Shown here: positions 25,418 to 34,635 of the stretch, in pieces
Layout: each line of letters begins with the position of its first letter
Numbering within the stretch: position 1 is the first letter of the stretch
DNA from: Salinivenus iranica
GTDB taxonomy: Bacteria; Bacteroidota; Rhodothermia; Rhodothermales; Salinibacteraceae
NCBI GenBank assembly: GCA_002894665.1
Contig: NCRB01000020.1
Location: forward strand, 1 to 40,095
Direction of reading: 5' to 3'
DNA length: 40,095 nt
Translations under genes and position numbers: made by a program
Notes under the pieces: model-generated
Told to the model about the DNA's origin: nothing
Database searches by the model: none
What the model saw: only the letters and a program-made list of their open reading frames with translations

Positions 25418-26926
25418 TTAGTCGGCCGGACGGGGGCGAGGGTGTTCGGTCCAGCCTGCCCGTCCCGTCTTGGGCCGATACTCGCCGTAGAGGTAGTCGA
25501 TCACGTCGTCGGCGTCGTACTGCGGATTCTCCGCCGAGCCCAGGGGCAGGTCCTCCAGCGCGTCGCCGCCGGTGAAGAGGGGCGGTTCCGGGCCGTCGGC
25601 GCGCCGCTGGGCGTGACCGATGTTGGCGAGGAGCGCGTTGCAGAGGCACGCCCGCCCTTCCGCCTCCGCTGGGTCGCCGCCCCGGCTCGTGTAGGTCTTG
25701 ACGGGCTCGGCCGGGCACCGCCCCATGAGGCGCCCTTTCGCGTCGAGGTATGGCTCGCGCAGGTATCCGAGGTCGCAGACACGCCGGCGCTCGTCGTAGA
25801 CCGCGTCGTCGGCCAGCGTGTCCTCGGCGGTCAATACCTTGAAGGGAAAGCCCGTGGAGGAGACGCGCCCCTCGGTGCTCACCGAAATGTCGCCCCTGTG
25901 GAGGCGGCGGACCAGGCGGCGGGTCGTTCCCTCGGGGTAGCCCGACTCGTCGGTGAGAGAGAAGAGCGACCCCACCTGGATGCCCGCCGCCCCGACGCTC
26001 CGGGCAAATCGCAGGCCGCAGGGCGACCCGTAGCCCCCGGCGAGGTAAAACGGCTTGCCGAGGGCGCGGAGGGCCTCCAGGTCGGCCTCGTCCCGCTCGT
26101 CGTAGATCGGCGTGTCGTCCGCCGCGTAGTTCTTGTTTCGGGGCGGTGCGTTGTGGCCGCCGGCCACGGGGGTTTCCACCACCCATCCGTCCACGTGATC
26201 GTCGGGCAGCTTGGTGTTGAGGATCCGGGCCAGCACGTCCGACGACACGATGGGCAGAAACAGCGGGCGGTCGAGTGTGGGCGGGTCGTCGAGCACGTCG
26301 GACGGATCGAACGAGTAGGTGAACGACGCGTCCGTGTCCGGGGCCTGGCTCGTGTCCACGTCCAGTCCCAACTCGGCGGGCGCCCCGGCCGCCAGCCGCG
26401 GAATCTGCCGCGCCTCCTCCATCGGGATGCCCGCCCCGATCGAGACGATGTCGACCCCGGCCAGCAGGGCCCCGTAGATGCAGGGCAGCGTGTAGCGCTT
26501 GAGCTTCGCCAGCAGGTTGAGGCCCACCAGCCCGTCGTGGCCCTCCGTCGCGAGGCGCACTTCCGTGTAGGTGGCCGCCGCCAGAAGGCGCTGCGAGCGG
26601 GGCGACGGCTCGAAGCCGTGCATCTTGAGGAGATCGTAGGCCGCGCCCGGCGCCCGGCCCTCCGGCCGGTAGAAGCGGTCGATCAGGTCGTCGGCGATCG
26701 CCGTGTCGGGATAGTCCGCCAGGACGCGGCGCCGGCCGTGGGGGTCGCCCTCCTGGAGTTCCCGCACGACGACCGCGTCGATGCCCGTTCCGGACACGAC
26801 ACCGATTTCGCCACGCTGGGCCACGCGGCGGGCGAGTCGCCAGGAGGAGACGCCAATCCCCATCCCGCCCTGGATGATGTTCGGGGGCGCGGTGTGGGGC
26901 AGCGTACGAGAGGAGGAGTTGGACAT
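25418..26926 (-). CDS. Nitronate monooxygenase / 2-nitropropane dioxygenase-like flavoprotein
   Basis: A 502-residue TIM-barrel FMN enzyme resembling nitronate monooxygenases. Recognisable parts are IIQGGMGIGVSSWRLARRVA near residues 17-36, VSGTGIDA, a central VDIVSIGAGIPMEE, VVETPVAGGHNAPPR and the FMN-phosphate loop PFYLAGGYGSP. It is about 150 residues longer than typical members. The added C-terminal part holds several cysteines (RRVCDLGYL, GRCPAEP, RACLCNALL) that could bind metal. The start at 26926 is 8 bases after the thiO stop, so both are probably one transcript. The substrate is unknown. Confidence 0.75.
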   Translation of the reverse strand: MSNSSSRTLPHTAPPNIIQGGMGIGVSSWRLARRVAQRGEIGVVSGTGIDAVVVRELQEGDPHGRRRVLADYPDTAIADDLIDRFYRPEGRAPGAAYDLLKMHGFEPSPRSQRLLAAATYTEVRLATEGHDGLVGLNLLAKLKRYTLPCIYGALLAGVDIVSIGAGIPMEEARQIPRLAAGAPAELGLDVDTSQAPDTDASFTYSFDPSDVLDDPPTLDRPLFLPIVSSDVLARILNTKLPDDHVDGWVVETPVAGGHNAPPRNKNYAADDTPIYDERDEADLEALRALGKPFYLAGGYGSPCGLRFARSVGAAGIQVGSLFSLTDESGYPEGTTRRLVRRLHRGDISVSTEGRVSSTGFPFKVLTAEDTLADDAVYDERRRVCDLGYLREPYLDAKGRLMGRCPAEPVKTYTSRGGDPAEAEGRACLCNALLANIGHAQRRADGPEPPLFTGGDALEDLPLGSAENPQYDADDVIDYLYGEYRPKTGRAGWTEHPRPRPAD

Positions 26927-26934
26927 GAAGTCGG

Positions 26935-28074
26935 TTAGTTTCGTGATCGATGTAGCGAAGTCGTGTCGAAGCGGTCCGGTCGAAACGGCGCAATCCAGTC
27001 CGACCGGGTGCCCGTCAGCACGTAACGGGCAATCTCCTGGGCCGTGACCGGCGTCAGGAGAACGCCGTGGCGGTAGTGGCCGGTGGCCGCCACCACGCCG
27101 GGCGCCACGGGCCCGAGGACCGGCGCGTTGTCGCGGCTGGCCGGACGGAAACTGGCACAGGTGCAGGCCACCGGCAGGTCGAGGATCCCCGGAACCACCT
27201 CCCATCCTCCCTCCAGGTTTTCGTAGAGCCCGCGGGCGGTGACGGTGTCGTCGAAGCCTTTTTCCTCGGCGGTGGCTCCCACCACCACCCGCCCGTCGTT
27301 CTTTGGCACCACGTAGGCGTCGGGGCCTCGCACGACGTGCCGGAGGTCGAAGGAGGGGCCCACGTCCAGCGCCACGGCCTCCCCCTTCACGGGCCGGATG
27401 GGGAGGACGCCATCGAGCCCGTCAATCGAGTTGGACCAGGCCCCCGCAGCTACGATCACTACGTCGCCCGTCACGCGGGGGCCCGTGGCCGTCACCACGG
27501 CCGGACGGTCCGCGTCCGGGGCGACCGCTTCGATGGGCGTGTGCTCGTGCAGGCGCCCGCCGTGCTGCGCTACGCCCTGCCGCAGGGCCTTCACGACCGC
27601 CCGGTTGTTGACCTGGTGGTCGTGCGGCGACCGGACGGCTGCCGACAGGCGCGGGGCTAGGAACGGCTCCTTGGCACGGGCCTCCTCACCCGACACCCAT
27701 TCGACCTCCAGGTCCTGCTCGCGCTGGAACTGGTAGCGACGGCGGAGGGCCTCGGCGGCGTCGCGGTCGTCGGCCACGATGAAGGTGCCCTCCGTGCGCA
27801 GGCCCACGTCCACGCCGGTGTCTGCCTCCAGGTCGGCCGCAAAGTCGGGCCAGCGGCGCCGGCTCTCCGTGTTGAGGTCATGGAGCGTGGTTTCTTCGAA
27901 CTCCAGCTCCGCGTCGGGCGCCAGCATCCCGGCGGCCACGTGGGACGCCGCCTGGCCGGCTTCATCGCGGTCGAAGAGGTCCACGCGACACCCGGCTCGG
28001 GCCAGCTCCCACCCGATGGAGAGTCCAATGATGCCGGCGCCGATGACGAGAACGTGCTGGTTGGTACGAGGCAT
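26935..28074 (-). CDS. thiO: Glycine oxidase-like FAD enzyme (ThiO type)
   Basis: ThiO oxidises glycine to iminoglycine for the thiazole of thiamine. This 379-residue protein has the FAD motif VLVIGAGIIGLSIGWELARAG from residue 8, the AASHVAAGMLAP segment typical of ThiO/DAAO proteins, VVIVAAGAWS, and a C-terminal RPASRDNAPVLGPV...GHYRHGVLLTP that carries the conserved arginine, tyrosine and His-Gly features of glycine oxidases. No thi genes or TPP riboswitch lie near, so a general amino-acid oxidase role cannot be excluded. It heads a two-gene minus-strand unit. Confidence 0.8.
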   Translation of the reverse strand: MPRTNQHVLVIGAGIIGLSIGWELARAGCRVDLFDRDEAGQAASHVAAGMLAPDAELEFEETTLHDLNTESRRRWPDFAADLEADTGVDVGLRTEGTFIVADDRDAAEALRRRYQFQREQDLEVEWVSGEEARAKEPFLAPRLSAAVRSPHDHQVNNRAVVKALRQGVAQHGGRLHEHTPIEAVAPDADRPAVVTATGPRVTGDVVIVAAGAWSNSIDGLDGVLPIRPVKGEAVALDVGPSFDLRHVVRGPDAYVVPKNDGRVVVGATAEEKGFDDTVTARGLYENLEGGWEVVPGILDLPVACTCASFRPASRDNAPVLGPVAPGVVAATGHYRHGVLLTPVTAQEIARYVLTGTRSDWIAPFRPDRFDTTSLHRSRN

Positions 28075-29000
28075 GGATCGGTGGAAATACGATCGAGAAC
28101 GGCGACAATATTGAATCTCAAAGGCTTTCGTAGCATGTCGGTTGCTCGTCGGGGCCCACGCCTAGAGGGAGGCGTCGAAGGTGGCGGCGACGTTGCGCAC
28201 AAGGAGTTGACCCGGTGGGTAGCTCGTGTAGCGGGGCAGCGACCGGTTGGAGCGGCGCAGGAGATCCAGGAGGACATCCATGACAGCAAAGGGAGATTGT
28301 CGGACTGGCGGGGCGGCCGGACTGGCGGGGCGGCCGCCCGCGACTCAGGCCTACCGGGCACCAGACAGGATATCGGACGGGGACGGGGCTCCCCAGCCCG
28401 AAAAGTTACTATACAGAAAAAAGCATGTTTTTGTCTTTTATCAAGCATGCCTATGCCGCCGTCGCCTGAACAGGAGATCCTTCAGGGACGAACCTCGGTC
28501 AAGATACCCAGTTGGGTACCAAACCTATTCAAAGGTAAATTTGCCGGTATGATGTTCGTCCGGGAGGGCCCCTTGACCATGCGTAGAAGGGCTCACGCTT
28601 TTCTCCGGCGAGGCGGCCTTCCTCCTTCTCTTTGCCTCCTTTCGTGAGACCGGGGCCGACGTGTCGAAGCCCTGGCCCGTGTTTTTCTCACTGGCAGAGT
28701 CGGTAGTAGATTTCTTTTTTGCCAGCCGCGCCACTGCGGGAGGGCCACCCAATGACAGAACGGGGATTAAATCCAACGAGACGAAGAGGTAGACGAGGCC
28801 GAAACAAGCCCTGCTCTTGGTTGCGGCCGCGGACGGTTGTCTTCGAAAATCCACTTGGTGACCGACGGGATTGGACTTCCGCTCGGCGCAATCATCAGTG
28901 GCGGACAGCGCCACGAATCAGCCGTTTTACAAGCGGATGCTGACGTGGACATTCGCAGCCGAATCCCGGCGTCGACAATTCTCAAACAGAGTCTAGTTTT
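28075..29000. other. Long intergenic region upstream of thiO and the histidine kinase
   Basis: About 925 bases between divergent genes, which should contain promoters for both. Apart from the hemN-like fragment, only unpersuasive open frames are present, for example a 129-residue minus-strand frame at 28525-28914 with one hydrophobic patch and a Lys/Arg-rich tail. GGACTGGCGGGGCGGCCG occurs as an imperfect tandem repeat near 28303-28333. No TPP riboswitch pattern was seen. Confidence 0.5.
28162..28281 (-). pseudogene. Probable 5' fragment of hemN (coproporphyrinogen dehydrogenase)
   Basis: A 39-residue minus-strand frame begins MDVLLDLLRRSN and continues PRYTSYP before losing all similarity and stopping. 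HemN proteins begin with a short helix followed by the motif PRYTSYPT, and Bacteroidota versions read roughly LLxKYNxxxPRYTSYPT, so the first 23 residues fit a hemN N terminus. The radical-SAM cysteine motif and the rest of the gene are absent. I infer a truncated relic; a chance match of seven residues is the alternative. Confidence 0.45.
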
Positions 29001-32000
29001 ATGAACCCGTTCCCCACAGGCGACCCGGTGTACCTGGCGTACCTGATCACCTTCGCGGCTGCAGCCTCCGGGTGCTTTTTCGGCGCCTGGCAGGCCCGAA
29101 CCACGTCCCTGCCTGGGGTTCGGCGCGGGCTGACCGGCCTTCTTGTGACCAGTGGCCTCTGGGGACTCTGCCACGTCGGGGTGTTGCTTTCTGCGAGCCT
29201 TCAGTTGAAGACAGCCTTCTACGAGGTCGGCCTTGTCGCTGGCTTCGGAGCGGTCTTGTCCTGGCTCTGGCTCTGCTCTTCGTACAGTGGACGCTCGCTG
29301 CATGGGGACACAAGGGTCCGCTGGGTCGCTGGTGCCGTCTTTGCGGCGGTCACGCTGGCAAAACTCACCAACTCGTGGCACGGGCTCTACTTTTCGGTCG
29401 AGTGGGGGACGCGTCCATTCCGGCATCTTATGGTGGACCACCACCCCCTCTACTGGTTCACCGCAGCCTTCTCCTACACGCTTGCAGCGGTTGGTTTCTT
29501 CATGCTGGTCGAGCCGCTGCGACGGGCACAAGTAGGGACGGGACGGCTCGCGGTCCTGTTTGGGCTCACGGCCCTGCCGCTCGGCGCAAATGCACTCGGG
29601 AACGTTGGGCCGTATCTGCTGGACCTAAGCCATGAGCCGGTGGGGGTAGCGGCGTTTGCCCTCGGGGCGCTTGTGCTGAGGGACAATCAGCTCGATGAGG
29701 CCAGTCAGACAGGGCGGGAGGAACGGCCAAGCCTCGTTCTGTCCCGGGACGGAACGATTCGAAATTACAACCGGGCGGCCGCCGAGCTTTTTCCGGCGCT
29801 TCGAGAAGAGAAGGCGGCCCGGAGTCCATTGGAGGACATCCTCCCCCGGCTGTCGCGCGCCCTGGCCGGCGTGGCAAAGGGCGCGGGAGCGTCCGACGAG
29901 GAGGACGTTCTTGCGATCGATGGTGTTGGGGAACCGCCGAGGGCCGGAGAAGACCCGAGCGGTGCGGGAGGGACACGCGCCGGCGGACGGACCCGATACG
30001 TTCGGCCCGAAGAGACCTCGTTCCAGCGGGGCTCTCGGCGGCTGGTCGTCCTGATCGACGTGACCGAACAAGTGCTCCGGCGACGAGAGCAGGCCTCTCG
30101 CCTGGAGGTCCTCTTTGACCAGTCGCCCGATATGATCAACGTGCACGACGCGAAGGGGCGCCTCCTGGAGGCCAATCCACGCTTTCTGGAGGAGACCGGG
30201 TATGACGAAGCGGACCTCTCGGAGATGAGGGTGTGGGACCTCGACCAGTCCATCAGTCCGGAGAGCGCGGTTGAGCTCTGGGCCGAGATGGATGTTGGGG
30301 ACCGCCACCAGTTGGAGGGGACCTACCGGCGGAAAGACGGCTCGACGTTTCCGGTCGAGGTGCACATCCGGCGCCTGCAGCTAGCGGGAGGCGGCCGGTT
30401 TGTGGTCATCACGCGGGACATTACCGAGCGGAAACGGGCCGAGCGGGAGCGGAAGCGGGAACGGGACCGGCTAGAGACCCTCTTCGAGAGCCTTCCAACT
30501 CCAGTGGTACGCTGTCGACTCGACGGGGGGACCCCAACCATCACCGATGCGAACCCGGCGTTCGGCGACACCTTCGGCTCCGCCGGGGAGGAGGTAGAGG
30601 GAAAGAACTTAAATGCCCTTGTGGCTCCGGAGGGTCTGCGAGCGGAGGCGGTCGAGATTGACCGCTGCGCGCTGGAAGAGTCAGACGGGGAGGGGGCAGG
30701 GGAGGGGCCGGTAGAAACGGAGGTCCGTCGGGCCACCGCGGAGGGGCCCAGGGACTTTCGGCTTCAGGTGGCCGGGCGCACGCCGGAGGAGGGGCCGCCC
30801 GAGGTGTACGCCGTTTACACCGACATCACCGAACGAAAGCGGCGGGAGCGGCGTCTCCAGCAGGCCGAGACGTTCTTCGAGAACGCCCAGGACGCCCTTT
30901 TCCTCATCGATGTCGAATCCGACGGTGCCGACCGCGGGGAGGGGAGGCGAGAGTTCTCCATTCGTCGGGTTAATCCCGCGTATGAGGCGGCGACGGGCTT
31001 TTCTGGGGAAGACCTCTACGGGCGGCCGCTCCAAGACATCTTCGGGGAGGAGGCCGGGCAAGGAATTGAGGAGCGATACCGGAGATGTGTCCGGCGGCAA
31101 AAGCCGATTGACTATGAGGAGGAGCTTCCGGTCGGCGGGGAGGTGACCTTTTGGCAGACCCGGATTGCGCCGGTGATTGTGGAGGGGGAGGTGCGGCATA
31201 TCGTCGGGACGACCCGAGACGTCACGGAACGGAGACGCCAGCAGCGCGAGCTGGAGCGGCAGAACGATCTCTTCGAGCGGGCCCAGGAGATTGCGAAGGT
31301 TGGGGCCTGGCAATTCGACTTGCAGAGCGGGGAGTTCAGGCTTACCGACCAGGGGTACCGGGTCCACGGCCTGCCTCCCGGCAACGACATGACGGTGGAG
31401 CGGAGCCACGAGCTGTTTGCCCCCGAGGATCGCTCCAAGGCCGACGAGGCGTTTCGCCGAGCCATCGAGGACGGAGAGCCATACGACATTGAAGCCTGCC
31501 TTCACACCGAAGACGGGGAGAAACGGTGGGTTCGCACCCGCGGGGAGCCGCTCTGGGAAGACGGGGAGGTGGCAAGAGTTCGGGGCACGATTCAGGACAT
31601 CACCGATCGGAAACGGCGAGAGGAGGCCCTCCGCGAGGCAAAGGAGGAGGCCGAGAAGGCCGCCCGGCTGAAGTCTTCGATGCTTGCGAACATGAGCCAC
31701 GAGATCCGCACGCCGCTGACCTCGATCATCGGCTTTGCCGAGGCGATCGGCATCGAGTCCTCGGAGTTGGAGCTCTCGGAGGAGAGCCCCCTCCCCAGAT
31801 ATGCTGATCTGATCGAGAAGAGCGGGAAGCGGCTTCTGGAGACGCTGGAAGGGGTGCTGAACCTCTCGAAGCTGGAGGCCCGCCAGATGGAGCTCTCCGC
31901 TGAGCCGGTGGGGCTGGCCGATCAGGCCCGGCACGTGGTCGAGGAGCTTCGGCCGGAGGCGGCGGAGAAACAGGTTGACCTCGTGGTCCAGGTTGAAGAT

Positions 32001-32369
32001 GTCCAGGCCGTCGCTGACCAGGGGGGCGTTCAAATCGTGCTCCGGAACCTTCTCTCCAACGCGATCAAGTACACGGAGAAAGACGGAGCCGTCTGGGTCC
32101 GGACCCGCCAGCAGGAGGGCTCGGCCGTGCTGGAGGTCGAGGATACCGGCGTCGGAATGGAGGCGGGGATGGCAGACCAGCTCTTCGAGCCGTTCCGGCA
32201 GGCCTCGGAGGGATGGGGACGGGAGTACGAGGGGACCGGCGTGGGGCTGACGGTAACGCGGGAGGCAACAGAACAGATGGGCGGGAGCATCGAGGTGGAG
32301 ACTGAGGAGGGGAAGGGCAGTTGCTTTACCGTCTGTCTGCCGCTGAAGGAAGAGGGGCAAGCAGGGTAG
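29001..32369 (+). CDS. Membrane-bound multi-PAS sensor histidine kinase
   Basis: A 1122-residue two-component sensor. Residues 1-235 form a 7TM input domain of the HisKA_7TM type, with the recognisable TNSWHGLYFSVEWG loop. Four to five PAS domains follow (about 250-345, 365-480, 485-610, 620-745, 755-875), joined by DITERKRRER-type linkers. The HisKA domain carries the phospho-acceptor His900 in MLANMSHEIRTPL. The ATPase domain shows the N box NLLSNAIKY, the G1 box DTGVGM and the G2 box GTGVGL. There is no receiver domain, and no response regulator gene is adjacent, so it is an orphan. The signal is unknown; halophiles often carry many such kinases. Confidence 0.93.
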   Translation: MNPFPTGDPVYLAYLITFAAAASGCFFGAWQARTTSLPGVRRGLTGLLVTSGLWGLCHVGVLLSASLQLKTAFYEVGLVAGFGAVLSWLWLCSSYSGRSLHGDTRVRWVAGAVFAAVTLAKLTNSWHGLYFSVEWGTRPFRHLMVDHHPLYWFTAAFSYTLAAVGFFMLVEPLRRAQVGTGRLAVLFGLTALPLGANALGNVGPYLLDLSHEPVGVAAFALGALVLRDNQLDEASQTGREERPSLVLSRDGTIRNYNRAAAELFPALREEKAARSPLEDILPRLSRALAGVAKGAGASDEEDVLAIDGVGEPPRAGEDPSGAGGTRAGGRTRYVRPEETSFQRGSRRLVVLIDVTEQVLRRREQASRLEVLFDQSPDMINVHDAKGRLLEANPRFLEETGYDEADLSEMRVWDLDQSISPESAVELWAEMDVGDRHQLEGTYRRKDGSTFPVEVHIRRLQLAGGGRFVVITRDITERKRAERERKRERDRLETLFESLPTPVVRCRLDGGTPTITDANPAFGDTFGSAGEEVEGKNLNALVAPEGLRAEAVEIDRCALEESDGEGAGEGPVETEVRRATAEGPRDFRLQVAGRTPEEGPPEVYAVYTDITERKRRERRLQQAETFFENAQDALFLIDVESDGADRGEGRREFSIRRVNPAYEAATGFSGEDLYGRPLQDIFGEEAGQGIEERYRRCVRRQKPIDYEEELPVGGEVTFWQTRIAPVIVEGEVRHIVGTTRDVTERRRQQRELERQNDLFERAQEIAKVGAWQFDLQSGEFRLTDQGYRVHGLPPGNDMTVERSHELFAPEDRSKADEAFRRAIEDGEPYDIEACLHTEDGEKRWVRTRGEPLWEDGEVARVRGTIQDITDRKRREEALREAKEEAEKAARLKSSMLANMSHEIRTPLTSIIGFAEAIGIESSELELSEESPLPRYADLIEKSGKRLLETLEGVLNLSKLEARQMELSAEPVGLADQARHVVEELRPEAAEKQVDLVVQVEDVQAVADQGGVQIVLRNLLSNAIKYTEKDGAVWVRTRQQEGSAVLEVEDTGVGMEAGMADQLFEPFRQASEGWGREYEGTGVGLTVTREATEQMGGSIEVETEEGKGSCFTVCLPLKEEGQAG

Positions 32370-32728
32370 TCCCTGGCGACTGGAAGACAGTAGGAGAACG
32401 GCGCTCGGGGAAGGGCATCAGGGCCCTGTGCTAGCGGATTTCGATTGCGGTACCCCCCGCCTGAGCTGGGGCTTGAAGCAGATTCGCAAACATCGTTCGT
32501 GTCGGAAAAGTCTTTCTCAGCGAAAGGGCTCTCGGCTGGAGGGGGGCGCCAGGTCCTCAGGGGACGCGGGATGGGGACGAGGCCCGCGCCGGCCTCGGCA
32601 AGACCCCCTGGCTCTGTTGGGACGGGCATTTTGCGTTGTATCCGCCTCGTACTCCCCTCAGATGCGCGGACCGGCACCTTGCGACAGACCAATCGTCATC
32701 CAGACTCACGACCAGATTGACGACGAAA
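32370..32728. other. Intergenic region between convergent kinase and tlpA-like genes
   Basis: No gene, RNA or clear terminator is recognised in these 360 bases. Short open frames on both strands have no protein-like pattern. Confidence 0.5.
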
Positions 32729-33313
32729 CTAGCGACTGGAAAGATGCTCGCCCAACATCTCCCGAAGGCCTGTCGAATCTCCAGGCACGATGATGTCGAT
32801 GACCGTTCCCTCCCGCCCAACGAGAGTCACGTTGGGGAGTCCTCTCATTTGCTTTGCGCCAGACTCGCTGGGCACGCGGGCGAACTTGCCTCCAAATTCG
32901 CCCATCAGCCCCCCACGTGCATAGGCGTGACGTCCCGGCATCTCACGCTTTTCCAAAAACGCCGTTGCTTTCGACCGAGACCGGTCGACCGAGACATTCA
33001 AAATGGCAAGCGTCTCCGAGGAGTAGCGCTGCCGCGCCTCCCGGAGCTCGGGGATTTTTTCGATGCAGGGCGCGCACCACGTGGCCCAGAGATTCATCAG
33101 CATGTAGCGGCCTTCAAAGTCAGAGGGAGTGACGGCACGCCCCGGGGGCCGGAGCGCTTCAATCTCGAAGCCGGGCACCTGCTCCCCAATTTCGGCGGCC
33201 TCCGGTTGTGCTCGTGCTTCCAGTGGCGATAGGCAGAGCATGGGCAGAGCCGACATAACGAGAACCAGAACTGGTGCCCTCAAGGGACAGTAGTGCATCC
33301 ATAGGGTGCGCAT
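32729..33313 (-). CDS. TlpA-like exported thioredoxin
   Basis: A 194-residue thiol-disulfide protein of the TlpA/ResA type, which reduces or exchanges disulfides in the envelope. There is an N-terminal signal sequence (hydrophobic APVLVLVMSALPMLCLSP, cleavage likely after EARAQ), an AhpC/TSA-like strand VPGFEIEALRPPGR, the active site WATWCAPC with Cys80 and Cys83, and a late GLPNVTLVGREG strand containing the proline region. The family normally has a cis-Pro after a GxP motif; LPN may serve. ATG 33298 is an alternative start five codons in. It stands alone on the minus strand. Confidence 0.85.
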   Translation of the reverse strand: MRTLWMHYCPLRAPVLVLVMSALPMLCLSPLEARAQPEAAEIGEQVPGFEIEALRPPGRAVTPSDFEGRYMLMNLWATWCAPCIEKIPELREARQRYSSETLAILNVSVDRSRSKATAFLEKREMPGRHAYARGGLMGEFGGKFARVPSESGAKQMRGLPNVTLVGREGTVIDIIVPGDSTGLREMLGEHLSSR

Positions 33314-33853
33314 TGTGCTGGGACGTGGGGCAGAAGCCTGCGAAGAATCTTTGACAAAACGCCAAAGAAGCGATGGCCACGTAGGGCCGATCGTTCCCCT
33401 CTGCGTGCCGGACTGCTCGCTACGAGGGCGGCCTTCGGGGGCGACCGGCTGGGCGTTCGGAGCCTGTCGGGCCTGCTCGTCAAAAACGCCGCTGCCGATC
33501 TCGTCCTGATCGGTAAGGTAGGGGCGGATCCGCTCGCTGAAGGGAGGGGGAAGAGCAGTCGCGAGGGAGTCGTAGGTGCACTCCGCGGACCCCTGCTTAT
33601 CCTCGGCGGCCTAGATCTCAGTCTCGGTTACAGTTGAACAGGACAGGGGTTGAGCTTCGAAGGTGGGATCCTGCCATCCTATGTCCGCTGATGCAAATTC
33701 ACGCCTACACTGCGATAACCTTCCGATATAGTGAATCTTCCCATTGAAGAGGGCTGAGAGAAACTGCCAACGCACCTTATCCGTGGCGGGAAGTCCTATC
33801 CGAGGCAATATCCTGGCCTTGTTTTTTTCTTCACACCCGTTTCGATCATTGCT
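33314..33853. other. Intergenic region, no convincing gene
   Basis: These 540 bases should hold divergent promoters for the TlpA-like and PAS genes. Base composition falls and becomes more AT-rich from about 33660 towards the PAS gene. No coding or RNA feature is supported. Confidence 0.5.
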
Positions 33854-34273
33854 ATGCATATCTCTGAGCTTTCCGATCTCCTTACCTCCCATCTGCTGAA
33901 GGCAGCCGCCGACCATTCCTTCTCTGCCATCACGATCACTCGCTCCTCCAGTGAGGAGGCTCCCGGTGAAATTATCTATGTCAACGATGCCTTTGAAAGC
34001 CTGACAGGGTACGACCGAGAAGAAGTTATCGGCGAGACGCCAGGAGTTTTGCAGGGTCCTGATACCGAGCAGGACGTGATCGATCGCCTTGATCGTAAGC
34101 TTGAGGCCGGGGAGGTTTTCCACGGTAAGGCCACCAACTACCGAAAAGGGGGAGAGCCGTTCACGATGGAGTGGAAGGTGATTCCCTTGGCTGTGAAAGG
34201 TACAGATCTTGATCTGACTAAGGAGGCTGGAACCTACCATGTTGCTGTTCAGCGCGAGGCTCCCGGCACCTAA
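33854..34273 (+). CDS. Single-domain PAS protein, LOV-like without the photoactive cysteine
   Basis: A 139-residue stand-alone PAS protein. The core reads IIYVNDAFESLTGYDREEVIG, then LQGPDTEQDVIDRL and a late strand NYRKGGEPFTMEWKVIPL, a pattern very close to LOV domains, which bind flavin. In LOV proteins the helix before LQG reads GRNCRFLQG and the cysteine forms the light-driven flavin adduct; here it reads GETPGVLQG with proline at that site, so classical photochemistry is not possible. It may bind flavin as a redox sensor or act as a plain PAS adaptor. Codon use is slightly less GC-rich than its neighbours. No partner domain is fused. Confidence 0.8.
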   Translation: MHISELSDLLTSHLLKAAADHSFSAITITRSSSEEAPGEIIYVNDAFESLTGYDREEVIGETPGVLQGPDTEQDVIDRLDRKLEAGEVFHGKATNYRKGGEPFTMEWKVIPLAVKGTDLDLTKEAGTYHVAVQREAPGT

Positions 34274-34590
34274 ACTAGGCACTGTCTGATAAAAAAAGGC
34301 TGTATGAACGGCTTGCGTAATCTATCGGACTAATCGGGGGCATCTCAATCCTTTCCTTAAAAGTGCGCCCGGTGAATCTTTCCTCACCTTCGAGTATCGG
34401 CGGTGGAATGCGACCAGCCACCGGGGCCACGTGATCACAACTATGTAGTTCAATGTGATAAATTGTGATAAATGACGGCGGGGACGGCCGTCGGGAGAGG
34501 GACCGGAGATGCGGGACGGAGGAAGAGAGCCCGACAAAAGGTCAACACCGAAAAACACCTTTCAGCGACGATGAGGGCCGATTGGGGACC
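34274..34590. other. Intergenic region with a 10-bp tandem repeat
   Basis: No gene is supported. TGTGATAAAT is present twice in direct tandem at 34454-34473, in an otherwise GC-rich stretch. It could be a regulator site, but no gene start is close by. Confidence 0.4.
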
Positions 34591-34624
34591 AAAAAGAAAA
34601 GCCTGCCTCCGTCTGGAGACAGGC
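34591..34624 (-). terminator. Rho-independent terminator of the tRNA-Met gene
   Basis: Read on the minus strand, a 10-bp stem (GCCTGTCTCC/GGAGGCAGGC) with a 4-base loop is followed by TTTTCTTTTT. It starts 12 bases after the tRNA 3' end, so the tRNA is probably transcribed alone. Confidence 0.88.
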
Positions 34625-34635
34625 CTAAAGAGCCG

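Noticed and set aside
25337-26938. 533-residue plus-strand frame
   Set aside because: It is opposite the nitronate monooxygenase-like gene, which has a clear FMN-enzyme pattern.
28075-28400. TPP riboswitch upstream of the thiO-like gene
   Set aside because: I looked for the conserved CUGAGA and ACCUGA core elements on the minus strand and did not find them together.
28525-28914. 129-residue minus-strand frame as a gene
   Set aside because: It has one hydrophobic patch and a basic tail but no recognisable family and no clear start; too weak to annotate as coding.
30681-32360. 559-residue minus-strand frame
   Set aside because: It covers the PAS and kinase domains of the histidine kinase on the other strand; its Leu/Pro/Arg-rich composition is typical of a shadow.
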